From: CAZSLO01 sp964608025
GTDB taxonomy: Bacteria > Chloroflexota > Dehalococcoidia > Lucifugimonadales > CAJWER01
DNA: 23,416 bases
Direction of reading: 5' to 3'
Assembly: GCA_964608025.1 (NCBI GenBank)
Contig: CAZSLO010000024.1
Location: forward strand, 1-23,416
Both the position numbers and the translations under genes were made by a program. Each line of letters opens with the position of its first letter. Positions within the stretch are counted from its first letter, which is position 1. The notes beneath the pieces are model-generated. The model was not told the DNA's origin. It was given only the letters and a program-made list of their open reading frames with translations, and did not search any database. Positions 15,165-23,263 of this stretch are shown here, in pieces.

Positions 15165-15243
15165 TTGTAAACCACGCTATATACATACATACTCCATATT
15201 GTTACTTGTATCACATACTACGATCTCGGTGGTCAATCTAGAC

Positions 15244-17475
15244 ATGTCCGTACCCAAAGAAATCCTGGAAAATCTAGCCCTCAACGAGAATGAATACGAA
15301 AAAATCGTAGAACGGCTTGGTCGAGAACCCAATGAACTCGAACTTGGCATGTTTGGCTCCCTGTGGAGCGAACATTGTGGCTATAAACATTCGAAACCAC
15401 TCCTGCAGATGTTTTCCAGTGATAATCCACGTTTACTGGTAGCTGCAGGCGAAGAAAACGCCGGCGTGGTGGATATAGGGGATGGACTGGCAATTGTATT
15501 CAAAATCGAATCCCATAACCATCCTTCTGCCATTGAACCATTTGAAGGAGCTGCCACGGGTATTGGTGGAGTCGTTCGCGATATCATAGCCATGGGTGCA
15601 AGACCAATAGCACTTCTGAATTCCCTGCGATTCGGCCCACTATCAGAATCAAATAATCGTTTTCTATTCAATGGAGTCGTTTCAGGAATATCTGCTTATG
15701 GAAATTGTATAGGAGTACCCAACGTTGGAGGCGAGGTTTCATTTTCTCCAAGTTATTCTGGCAATCCACTAGTCAACGCAATGTGTGTAGGTCTACTCGA
15801 CAAAAATAAACTGATGCGAGCAAATAACGGTCCTCCAGGCACCATACTTATCCTTGTCGGATCTGAGACTGGTAAGGACGGGATCCATGGCGCTTCTGGC
15901 CTAGCTTCTCGTACTTTCGAAGATGACCGGGAGCTTCGTCCCGCTGTCCAGGTTAGCAACCCATTCCTGGAAAAGATACTTATAGAAGCATGTCTTGAGG
16001 CTGCAACAAGCGGCCACCTAATTGGAATGCAGGACTTGGGAGCAGCTGGTCTTACTTCTGCTTCCGTAGAGGCTGCCGACAACGGCAGTGGCGGTTTTGA
16101 CCTCGATGTTGCTGAAGTCCCCCGCAGGGATAAAGATATGACCCCGTACGAAGTAATGCTCTCGGAATCCCAGGAAAGAATGCTCGTATTTGCTAAAGAA
16201 GATCACGTAAATGAAGTACGAAAGATCTTCGACCGATGGGACATCCAATCTACGGTGATCGGCAAGGCTACAAATACGGGGGAAGCCAGAATATTTGAAA
16301 ATAGCCTGCTAAAGGGAAGTTCGCCTGTTAAAATTCTAAATGATCCTCCGCTATACCAAATTGATGGCACCGAGCCTTTATGGCAATCAAAACTCCAAGA
16401 TTACGACTTGACAACTGTACCCTTACCCCAAGAATCACCCTCGTCCATACTACTTCGGTTATTAGAAACACCAAACATAGCGAGTAAGAAAGCGGTGTTT
16501 CGCCAGTACGACCATCAGGTTCAGACCAATACGGTAGTTGCTCCCGGATCAGATGCCGCCGTTTTGAGAATCAAAAACACATCCAAGGGTCTTGCAATGT
16601 CAACGGATGGCAACGGGAGATACTGCTATCTAGATCCTTACATCGGTGGAATGATCTCGGTCGCAGAAGCATGCCGTAACGTATCTGCAATGGGTGCCAA
16701 GCCCGTGGCACTTACAAACTGTCTCAATTTTGGCAATCCGGAACGAGCCGACGTCTATTACCAGCTTGAGAAATGTGTCCAAGGTTTGGCCCAGGCCAGC
16801 GAGGCTTTCGACGCCCCGATCATTAGCGGCAACGTTAGCCTCTATAACGAAACTCGCGGAACTGCTATATATCCCACACCTATTATAGGAGCTCTTGGGA
16901 TACTTGATGACGTGACCACGTATTTGACCCCGGGATTCAAAGAAGTCGGAGATTTGATCGTACTCATTGGATCAGAAAAACTACATGGCAATATAGATTC
17001 TATTGGCGGTACCGAATACCTTGAGGCGATACATGGACTTGTCGCTGGAAAACCAAACTTACAAATCAACTTAGAGATCTCCACACAACGGGCATGCGTA
17101 GAGGCATCAAACCGCCGCTTGCTTAGTTCCGCCCACGATTGCTCTGACGGTGGTCTCGCAGTTGCGATATCCGAGTCGTGCATAGCAGGCAAAATGGGAG
17201 CTACTATATACGAACCAATATCCGGTAGATGGGATGCATTACTGTTCGGAGAGGATCAGTCTAGGATTCTTGTCTCAGTCAATCCCTTTAATTTACCCCT
17301 TCTGGAAGAAATATGTAGGGAATACGGGGCGACTTGGGTGTTAATTGGTAAAACAGGAGGCACCTCGATGATCATACAAGAATTTATTGAAATACCCGTG
17401 GATGATCTTTGTTCGGCCTGGGCACAGGGGATTAAAAAGGCCTCGGGACCTTCGACTTCGGTCCCATTAGCTTGA
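15244..17475 (+). CDS. purL: Phosphoribosylformylglycinamidine synthase subunit PurL
   Basis: A 743-residue ATP-dependent synthase that makes FGAM from FGAR with ammonia from PurQ. The size marks the small PurL form that works as PurLQS, not the 1300-residue fused enzyme. Visible motifs are WSEHCGYKHSKP near residue 41, the substrate/ATP stretch KIESHNHPSAIEPFEGAATG, QDLGAAGLTSAS, and HDCSDGGLAVA near the end of the second AIRS-like half. I chose the ATG at 15244, which begins MSVPKEILENLALNENEY as expected; a TTG at 15199 would add 15 unrelated-looking residues. The ribosome binding site is weak. It is separated from purQ by the two EamA ORFs. Confidence 0.96.
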   Translation: MSVPKEILENLALNENEYEKIVERLGREPNELELGMFGSLWSEHCGYKHSKPLLQMFSSDNPRLLVAAGEENAGVVDIGDGLAIVFKIESHNHPSAIEPFEGAATGIGGVVRDIIAMGARPIALLNSLRFGPLSESNNRFLFNGVVSGISAYGNCIGVPNVGGEVSFSPSYSGNPLVNAMCVGLLDKNKLMRANNGPPGTILILVGSETGKDGIHGASGLASRTFEDDRELRPAVQVSNPFLEKILIEACLEAATSGHLIGMQDLGAAGLTSASVEAADNGSGGFDLDVAEVPRRDKDMTPYEVMLSESQERMLVFAKEDHVNEVRKIFDRWDIQSTVIGKATNTGEARIFENSLLKGSSPVKILNDPPLYQIDGTEPLWQSKLQDYDLTTVPLPQESPSSILLRLLETPNIASKKAVFRQYDHQVQTNTVVAPGSDAAVLRIKNTSKGLAMSTDGNGRYCYLDPYIGGMISVAEACRNVSAMGAKPVALTNCLNFGNPERADVYYQLEKCVQGLAQASEAFDAPIISGNVSLYNETRGTAIYPTPIIGALGILDDVTTYLTPGFKEVGDLIVLIGSEKLHGNIDSIGGTEYLEAIHGLVAGKPNLQINLEISTQRACVEASNRRLLSSAHDCSDGGLAVAISESCIAGKMGATIYEPISGRWDALLFGEDQSRILVSVNPFNLPLLEEICREYGATWVLIGKTGGTSMIIQEFIEIPVDDLCSAWAQGIKKASGPSTSVPLA

Positions 17476-17565
17476 CAGTCCAAGATAGCCGATGCTAACT
17501 TTGAACAGGTTCAACGACAGTTATAATCACTAACTGCCAACCTAACAACGAAATTGGAGGTCTGT

Positions 17566-17916
17566 GTGCCTAGGTACGATTACCAATGTCAGACCTGCAG
17601 CCATGAGTTTGAATTGAGACAGAGTTTTTCATCCGAACCCGTAGCTGCTTGTCCGGAATGTGGGAACACTTCTCGGCGGCTTATCCGTGCTGTACCAGTC
17701 GTTTTCAAGGGATCGGGATTCTACGTGAACGACTATGGGAAAGGATCAAACAGCGGTTCCTCTGGACAGCCATCTGACTCTACAAAAGATACTGCCACTT
17801 CAGATAACAAGAAGGCCGAAAGTAAGTCAAAACCGGACAACAAGGCCGAATCTAGTAAAAAATCAGAACCCAGCACAAAACCCGAATCTAAGAAAGAGAA
17901 GGTCTCCTCAAGTTAG
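17566..17916 (+). CDS. FmdB-type zinc ribbon protein
   Basis: A 116-residue protein with an N-terminal FmdB/CxxC zinc ribbon: MPRYDYQCQTCSHEFE with Cys8 and Cys11, then CPEC with Cys29 and Cys32. The stretch RRLIRAVPVVFKGSGFYVND is typical of the family. From about residue 58 the tail is low-complexity and rich in Lys, Ser, Glu and Pro, so it is probably disordered. The GTG at 17566 is set by GGAGG five bases upstream; a TTG at 17554 overlaps that site and is unlikely. The family is proposed to be regulatory or nucleic-acid-binding, but its role is not established. It lies 15 bases before dtd. Confidence 0.88.
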   Translation: MPRYDYQCQTCSHEFELRQSFSSEPVAACPECGNTSRRLIRAVPVVFKGSGFYVNDYGKGSNSGSSGQPSDSTKDTATSDNKKAESKSKPDNKAESSKKSEPSTKPESKKEKVSSS

Positions 17917-17931
17917 GGGAGGATAGAAACC

Positions 17932-18396
17932 GTGCGCGCCCTGCTACAGCGGGTCACTCGCGCATCAGTTGCTATTGATGGAAACCCAACCGGTTCTATT
18001 GGGTTGGGCCTTGTCGTATTTATAGGAATATCCAAGGAAGACTCCCCAGCTGATTCCCTTCACATAGTAGATAAGACCACCAATCTTCGTATTTTCTCAG
18101 ACAATGAGGGTAAGTTCCAAAGTTCAGCACTAGACACTAACGCCGAGTTACTTGTTGTAAGTCAATTTACTCTTTATGGTAATACCCGTAAAGGGCGTCG
18201 ACCCAGCTTTACGAATGCAGCTATGCCAGAGATTGCCAAATCACTCTTCGAACACACTCTACAACTGTTCAAAGAAACTGGTCTGAGAGTAGAGACGGGT
18301 AGATTCCAAGCAAATATGGAAGTGTCGATAGTAAACGATGGGCCCGTTACTATCATGCTGGATTCCGATAACAGGCAGATACCTAAAGCTAACTAG
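17932..18396 (+). CDS. dtd: D-aminoacyl-tRNA deacylase
   Basis: A 154-residue homochirality-proofreading enzyme that hydrolyses D-aminoacyl-tRNAs and mischarged glycyl-tRNA-Ala. The start MRALLQRVTRASV, the SQFTLYG motif at 77-83 and NDGPVT at 135-140 are family signatures of DTD1. The GTG start is preceded by GGGAGG about nine bases upstream. The length is normal. It ends a run of plus-strand genes and faces the TPR lipoprotein gene across a 177-base gap. Confidence 0.96.
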   Translation: MRALLQRVTRASVAIDGNPTGSIGLGLVVFIGISKEDSPADSLHIVDKTTNLRIFSDNEGKFQSSALDTNAELLVVSQFTLYGNTRKGRRPSFTNAAMPEIAKSLFEHTLQLFKETGLRVETGRFQANMEVSIVNDGPVTIMLDSDNRQIPKAN

Positions 18397-18420
18397 ACAT
18401 CATTAAACTAGTACTTTTTA

Positions 18421-18448
18421 AATACCGGTGGATAGACACCCCAGTATT
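18421..18448. repeat. Imperfect hairpin between convergent dtd and TPR genes
   Basis: AATAC/GTATT and GGTG/CACC arms can form an interrupted stem in the convergent intergenic region. No proper T-tract follows on either strand, so a terminator role is only possible. Nothing else is seen in the gap at 18397-18573. Confidence 0.25.
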
Positions 18449-18573
18449 AACTACTCATCTACCACAATTACGGCGGATAGCAAATCTGTTCTGGCATAGC
18501 CAACCGAATATTTAACTATATTTTTGTTATTTTCATTGTATTGATACTTGCCAGGGATCATTGCTGACTAAAA

Positions 18574-19314
18574 CTAATATCGAGTCTTTAATCTCTTCAC
18601 CGTGCCATCCATATACTGTTCCAAGATATTCCTATCGATACCATTGAAGATCGCGGCATCTATATTTTTTTGAGCTTCTTCTTTATTTCCAATCAGCCTG
18701 TATACGATAGCTCTGCCTGCAAAAGGCGATACAAGCGTATGGTTTAAATCCAAGGCCGCATCAAAATCTGATATCGCTTTCTTCCATTCCCCGAGTTCCA
18801 TATAGGCAGTGCCTCGACTAGTATAACTTTCCGTAATTTTAGGCCGGATATTTATAGCCTCGGAAAAAGCCCCGGCTGCTGACCGAAAAGCATTATCCGC
18901 CGCCTCGTAATCTTCCTGTTCCCAATATTTCTTTCCTTCCGTTAAATAACGCTCACCCTGCCGATAGTGATCCTTGAATTCTGGCTCAAGCTTGGCTTGT
19001 GGTACAGGGGTCGTTACTGGTCTACCGTATCGACCTTCAAACGCGGCGGGTATCGTAGGGCTTGCAACCGGCGTTAGCAAAATAGATATTCGATCCCTAG
19101 GAGTTGGCACAGCAGATGGCTCTCCTACAGGCACCGTTTTAGTCTCGGTTACGCCGGATCCGACATTTGACTTACCGCCGTTACTAGCAGGTCGTTCGAC
19201 CTCTATAGATACGCTTGGTTCTATTGCACTATCCCCACTGGTATTATTGCAGCCCCCATAAATCAGCACTACAACTGAAACAAAGCAAATAAATGTTATC
19301 CGCTTTATCATCAT
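18574..19314 (-). CDS. TPR-repeat lipoprotein
   Basis: About 246 residues. The N-terminus MMIKRITFICFVSVVVLIYG is a short signal peptide ending at Gly-Gly-Cys, which fits lipid modification by Lsp; Tyr at -3 of the lipobox is unusual. Residues about 25-105 are low-complexity (Ser, Pro, Thr) and probably a linker. From about 112 at least three TPR-like helical pairs follow (YLTEGKKYWEQEDYEAADNA, YTSRGTAYMELGEWKKAISD, SPFAGRAIVYRLIGNKEEAQ). I chose the ATG at 19314 because it starts the signal peptide. A TTG at 19353 would overlap gmk by eight bases and add 13 residues. It is the last gene of the tyrA-aroA-gmk run. Its partner is unknown. Confidence 0.82.
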   Translation of the reverse strand: MMIKRITFICFVSVVVLIYGGCNNTSGDSAIEPSVSIEVERPASNGGKSNVGSGVTETKTVPVGEPSAVPTPRDRISILLTPVASPTIPAAFEGRYGRPVTTPVPQAKLEPEFKDHYRQGERYLTEGKKYWEQEDYEAADNAFRSAAGAFSEAINIRPKITESYTSRGTAYMELGEWKKAISDFDAALDLNHTLVSPFAGRAIVYRLIGNKEEAQKNIDAAIFNGIDRNILEQYMDGTVKRLKTRY

Positions 19315-19345
19315 GAATCTTGGCAAAGGTACCCAGACAGGGTGA

Positions 19346-19966
19346 CTAATCAATTAAATCACCTCTATCATCCAGAATATTTCTTGACTTCACTTTGCGC
19401 TCAATCGATATCACTTCTTCAATCTTAAACACGGTTTCGTCCAACTTTCCTGTCTCATTTAAAACTACGTGGTCAAACCAGTCCGCCTCCTCCATCTCAC
19501 TCTCTGAGGTATTCAGCCTAGTGTTTAAAGATTCTTCGGATTCAGTCATCCGACCACGAAGCCGTTCCTTCAGTTCATCTACGCTCGATACCGATAGGAA
19601 TATCAATACAGCTTCAGGCATTAACTCCTTTATTGTCGATGCACCCTGTACATCTGTCTTCACGATCACATCGTATCCTCGTTCCAATGCTTCAATAACC
19701 TGATTTTTTGGTACTCCATACAGATTACCGTAAACCTCGGCCCATTCAAGTAATTCATCCTCCCCAATCATATTCCGAAATTCATTCTCAGATATAAAGA
19801 TGTAGTCTTTACCGTCGGTCTCATTTTCACGCTGTGTCCTTGTAGTCGCAGTTACCGTGTAATAGTAAGGTCGATCATGTTCTTTCATTCTCGACAACAC
19901 GGCATCCTTACCAACACCCGACGGACCAGACAAAACTATCAACATCGGGGACGATTCTTTTTCCAT
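19346..19966 (-). CDS. gmk: Guanylate kinase
   Basis: A 206-residue nucleotide kinase converting GMP to GDP with ATP. The P-loop GPSGVGKD lies at 14-21. The GMP-binding region shows TTRTQRENETDGKDYIF near residues 41-57, and the family Tyr/Gly pattern EWAEVYGNLYGVP follows. The ATG lies eight bases past the aroA stop, so the two are tightly coupled. It supplies the guanylate branch of the purine pathway whose earlier steps are encoded by purQ and purL in this window. Length is normal. Confidence 0.96.
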   Translation of the reverse strand: MEKESSPMLIVLSGPSGVGKDAVLSRMKEHDRPYYYTVTATTRTQRENETDGKDYIFISENEFRNMIGEDELLEWAEVYGNLYGVPKNQVIEALERGYDVIVKTDVQGASTIKELMPEAVLIFLSVSSVDELKERLRGRMTESEESLNTRLNTSESEMEEADWFDHVVLNETGKLDETVFKIEEVISIERKVKSRNILDDRGDLID

Positions 19967-19974
19967 TAAATGGA

Positions 19975-21285
19975 CTATTCACCCAGTGAGATTGACTGCA
20001 GGTCATTCCAAAAACTTGGATAGGATACTCCCGCAACCTCCGCGTCAACAATTGCAGTCTCACCTTCCGAAACAAGTCCTGCAATTGCCATAGCCATGGC
20101 AATACGGTGATCCCCAAAACTATCAACCTCAGAACCATATAGCCTGCCGGTCCCCTCGATAATCATTCCATCTTCACGTTCCTCGACGATCGCACCAAGT
20201 CTTTTGAGACCATCGACGGTCGCTCCAATCCGATCAGACTCCTTCACACGTAATTCGGATGCGTCCCTGATGATAGTTTGGCCATCTGCAATTGAAGCCG
20301 CAACAGCAATAACTGGTAGTTCATCAATCACACGTGGTATCACATCCCCTCCGATCTCCACACCTCGTAATTGGCTGGATTCGACTATGATGTCAGATAC
20401 GGGTTCCCCACTTTGTTCCCGACGATTTTCCAAGGTTATACGTGCACCCATTTCCCGCAATAATTGTATTACGCCAGAACGAGTTGGGTTGATCCCAATC
20501 CCACTCAATTTCAAACAGGCATCAGGGTGAATGCATCCAGCCACAATCCAAAAAGCGGCGCCACTAATGTCTCCCGGGATAGATAGGTTAACTGAATCCA
20601 GTTCGGATTCTTTTACCGTTACTCGAAGTCTGTCTACATCAATCTCTGCACCCATCGCATTCAACATAAGTTCCGTATGATCTCGAGAAAGCGAGGGCTG
20701 TATTACCGTCGTCTCATTTTTAGCAAAAAGTCCTGCTATAAGAATGCTTGATTTAACCTGAGCCGAGGCTATAGGTTGGCTAAACTCAATACCAGTCAAA
20801 TTACCACCATTTACAGCAAGGGGTAGACGGGAGTCATTATCTCTTCCAACGATCTTTGATCCCATTAATCTCAAGGGCTCAATCACCCTACCCATAGGTC
20901 TTGATCGTAAAGACTCATCACCTGTGATAACACTGAAAAATGGTTGGCCCGACAGTAGTCCAGTAACAAGACGTGCAGCCGTTCCACTGTTACCAGCATC
21001 CAATACATCTAATGGTTCACTAAGACCACCGTCACCACATCCAGTTATCTCAAAACATTCGTGCATGTTACTGACACTGCAATCATAATGTTTCCTTACT
21101 GTTACTCCGAGTCCACGCATACAACTGAGTATGGAAGTCCGATCATCCCCTTCGCAAAGATTGGACACATGTGCCTTACCTTTGGCAATCGAGTTAAGGA
21201 GTATAGCCCTCTGGGAAATCGATTTATCTCCCGGCAATTCCAGCGTGCCGGCAAGACGAGGTGTAGGTCTAATAAATTTTTTCAT
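19975..21285 (-). CDS. aroA: 3-phosphoshikimate 1-carboxyvinyltransferase (EPSP synthase)
   Basis: A 436-residue enzyme joining shikimate-3-phosphate and phosphoenolpyruvate in the shikimate pathway. Visible motifs are LPGDKSISQRAILL at 17-30, including catalytic Lys21; DAGNSGTAARL; SRPMGRVIEPL; RVKESDRI; and GDHRIAMAMAIAGL near the C-terminus. GDKSIS and RPM suggest a class II-like enzyme rather than the E. coli type. The ribosome binding site is weak (AGGA about 12 bases upstream). The gene lies 45 bases downstream of tyrA and eight bases upstream of gmk on the same strand. Confidence 0.97.
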   Translation of the reverse strand: MKKFIRPTPRLAGTLELPGDKSISQRAILLNSIAKGKAHVSNLCEGDDRTSILSCMRGLGVTVRKHYDCSVSNMHECFEITGCGDGGLSEPLDVLDAGNSGTAARLVTGLLSGQPFFSVITGDESLRSRPMGRVIEPLRLMGSKIVGRDNDSRLPLAVNGGNLTGIEFSQPIASAQVKSSILIAGLFAKNETTVIQPSLSRDHTELMLNAMGAEIDVDRLRVTVKESELDSVNLSIPGDISGAAFWIVAGCIHPDACLKLSGIGINPTRSGVIQLLREMGARITLENRREQSGEPVSDIIVESSQLRGVEIGGDVIPRVIDELPVIAVAASIADGQTIIRDASELRVKESDRIGATVDGLKRLGAIVEEREDGMIIEGTGRLYGSEVDSFGDHRIAMAMAIAGLVSEGETAIVDAEVAGVSYPSFWNDLQSISLGE

Positions 21286-21330
21286 GCTCTATTGTGTTCC
21301 TAAACAGATAAAACTCCGTAATGGAATCTT

Positions 21331-22317
21331 TTAATGTCTGTTTTTATCTGAATTAGCGTTACCAAAATTGCCCTTGAAACGCTTGGATACCCTTCTTCCA
21401 AAAAAGAACCCGGACATGGTTTCACCAACACCAGGCAGATCTTCTTGTTGCTGTGATGCGATTGTGCCAGCCTTCCATTTCGCCCACTCGTCAAGTGCCC
21501 GATCGAAGAATTCATTTATTTCGTCACTACCCGATTCGACCAACTCACGGCATTTCAAAAGATTTTCAATAATATGGTCTATCCATCGGACTAAATCCTC
21601 AGGGTTCTCAAGAAAGGCCGATCCCAGACCATTCGAATTTCCAGATGCTAGGGCTGATATCTGTTCAAATTCTCCCCCTGCAAGTTGTGCTATTTCTCTC
21701 CACGCTGGACTCTTGGAAAGAGAATTAACAAGTGTGGAGGAAAGTAATAGAGGAAGTTGAGAGGCTGCCGCAGCGTAAGAATCATGTTCATGTTCGTCAA
21801 GAAAGAGCGGCTTAGATCCAAGAATTTCAGCCAATCCTATCACGGACTTTAAAGCTGCCTGATCAACTTTACTCGGCGCAACTATACAGTAGAAAGCATC
21901 CTGGAAAGCGGTTGGGCTCGCGTCATCGATCGATTTCATCCATACTTTGGGAATAGGTCTACCACCTACAAATTCCACGTTTTCAGGAAGATATTCCTCT
22001 GTCCATTCCATCATTTTAACTTTAAAAGTCCCCGTGTCTGTAACAACACACCCTTTTTCAAGAATTGGCCCTATCGCCTCTAATATTTCCCTAGTCTCTC
22101 CAAAATGCGTATCTAGAATTACCATGCCAGCACCATTCAGTGCTGAACGGAGATTGCTACTTATAGTGTCAAAGGCACCAATTTTTTTACCTTGATTCAG
22201 GATAGTCCTGTCTCCAGATGTCCCTAACACCTCGACCCCATCAAGACTAGATGATTTGAGACCAAGTCCTATAGATATCCCAACCGGTCCCATACCTATA
22301 ATCGTTATTCGTTCCAA
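21331..22317 (-). CDS. tyrA: Divergent prephenate/arogenate dehydrogenase-like protein
   Basis: A 328-residue protein with an N-terminal NAD(P) Rossmann fold (IIGMGPVGISIGLGLK at 6-21) and a helical C-terminal domain like TyrA. The position before aroA supports a tyrosine-pathway origin. Key catalytic positions differ, however. The usual GGHPMAG is GGRPIPK (Arg120 in place of His). The usual SHLPH is SQLPL (Gln187 in place of His). The DxGSxK loop is DTGTFK (Thr97 for Ser). The C-terminal 50 residues are polar, with QQQ and Lys/Arg runs. The start is TTG with GGGAT about seven bases upstream. It may be a redirected enzyme or a very divergent dehydrogenase, so the symbol is tentative. Confidence 0.7.
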   Translation of the reverse strand: MERITIIGMGPVGISIGLGLKSSSLDGVEVLGTSGDRTILNQGKKIGAFDTISSNLRSALNGAGMVILDTHFGETREILEAIGPILEKGCVVTDTGTFKVKMMEWTEEYLPENVEFVGGRPIPKVWMKSIDDASPTAFQDAFYCIVAPSKVDQAALKSVIGLAEILGSKPLFLDEHEHDSYAAAASQLPLLLSSTLVNSLSKSPAWREIAQLAGGEFEQISALASGNSNGLGSAFLENPEDLVRWIDHIIENLLKCRELVESGSDEINEFFDRALDEWAKWKAGTIASQQQEDLPGVGETMSGFFFGRRVSKRFKGNFGNANSDKNRH

Positions 22318-22376
22318 TATTTTAATCCCATCTATTATTATTTTTTATTCAATGGATTATTGATATCAAATCGCGT

Positions 22377-23078
22377 TCAGGAGTGTCCAGCCAACACTAT
22401 GGTAGCCAACGTCGTAAAGATAGGCTCAATGATTATAGCTAAGATACCTCGTCCAGGTATCAAATAATCGAAAAATATTAGTCCTAGAAGGATCATTGGT
22501 CCATGCGGTTCCAAACGCCTAAAACCCTCAGCAATATCACGTGGCAAGACCCCAAGTGCTATCTTAAAACCGTCCAGAGGTGCAATGGGAATAAGGTTGA
22601 ATGCTGCCAATACTAGATTCAAACCAATCAACGTTTGAAGAAAATATCCAATAAGCTGATCAGCACCTCCTCCGAATGTTACAAACCCATATCCTGTTGA
22701 ATCAACAAGACCAATTCGAATCGGCAAAGTGGATATGATGGCCAAAACAACATTTGAGATTGGTCCTGCTGCAGCTACCAAGGCCATTCCAGATCTGACC
22801 CCTGCCATCAAATTGTAGGCATTCACAGGCACCGGCTTACCCCAACCAAAACCAGCCAGGAGAATCATTACTGACCCCATTGGGTCCAAATGGCTGACCG
22901 GATTTATGCTTAGTCGTCCTTGTCGAGTGGCTGTAAGATCCCCAAGCAAATTTGCACTTAAAGCATGGCAAAATTCATGGAAGGTGATAGCTACTACGAG
23001 AGCCAACAGGAAAACGATGACGGTTACCAATCCATCAAGAGGATTCTCTATTAACAGATCTATAGATCTAAGTAACAC
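22377..23078 (-). CDS. Site-2 protease-like M50 zinc metallopeptidase, membrane protein
   Basis: A 233-residue multi-spanning membrane peptidase of the M50/S2P family. The zinc motif HEFCH is at 34-38 inside the first clear transmembrane segment. The second metal motif is NLIPIAPLDG at 161-170, with Asp169. NPVSHLDPMG at 59-68 is also typical of the compact S2P-like subgroup. About six hydrophobic segments are present and there is no PDZ domain, which argues against RseP. It would cleave proteins within the membrane; the substrate is unknown. The start is GTG at 23078 with no clear ribosome binding site. It precedes tyrA by 59 bases on the same strand, so it may begin that operon. Confidence 0.92.
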   Translation of the reverse strand: MLLRSIDLLIENPLDGLVTVIVFLLALVVAITFHEFCHALSANLLGDLTATRQGRLSINPVSHLDPMGSVMILLAGFGWGKPVPVNAYNLMAGVRSGMALVAAAGPISNVVLAIISTLPIRIGLVDSTGYGFVTFGGGADQLIGYFLQTLIGLNLVLAAFNLIPIAPLDGFKIALGVLPRDIAEGFRRLEPHGPMILLGLIFFDYLIPGRGILAIIIEPIFTTLATIVLAGHS

Positions 23079-23100
23079 AGCGACTCAAAAATACAGCTAG

Positions 23101-23159
23101 AAAAAAGATAGTAGGCAGGCCAGTTTCACACAAGGGTCTCTCAGGTGACCCTATCTGCC
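23101..23159 (-). promoter_or_regulatory. Structured leader upstream of the M50 peptidase gene
   Basis: On the minus strand GGGTC/GACCC arms (23151-23147 and 23138-23134) enclose an 8-base loop. AGATA (23156-23152) can pair with TATCT (23110-23106), which runs into six T residues. A competing stem GGCAG (23159-23155) with CTGCC (23118-23114) uses overlapping bases. It could be a second terminator or an attenuator; this is weak evidence from hand folding. Confidence 0.3.
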
Positions 23160-23202
23160 AACTAGCCTCACGGAAACCAAAATTCACAATCATGCTGACC
23201 AC

Positions 23203-23234
23203 GAAAAGGGGACGAGTTATAGACCTCGTCCCCT
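23203..23234 (-). terminator. Rho-independent terminator for the IscA-like gene
   Basis: The arms 23225-23234 and 23207-23216 (AGGGGACGAG on each strand) form a perfect 10-bp GC-rich stem with an 8-base loop, followed on the minus strand by TTTT. It lies 30 bases past the stop codon of the IscA-like gene. Confidence 0.85.
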
Positions 23235-23263
23235 AGCTTATTTCCCCTATTTTATGGTTGCAA

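Noticed and set aside
23101..23160. Resemblance to a TPP riboswitch (CTGAGA followed by GACCCTT)
   Set aside because: The second conserved TPP half (ACCTGATCTGG and the AGGGA closing strand) is absent, and the downstream gene is a protease, not a thiamine gene.
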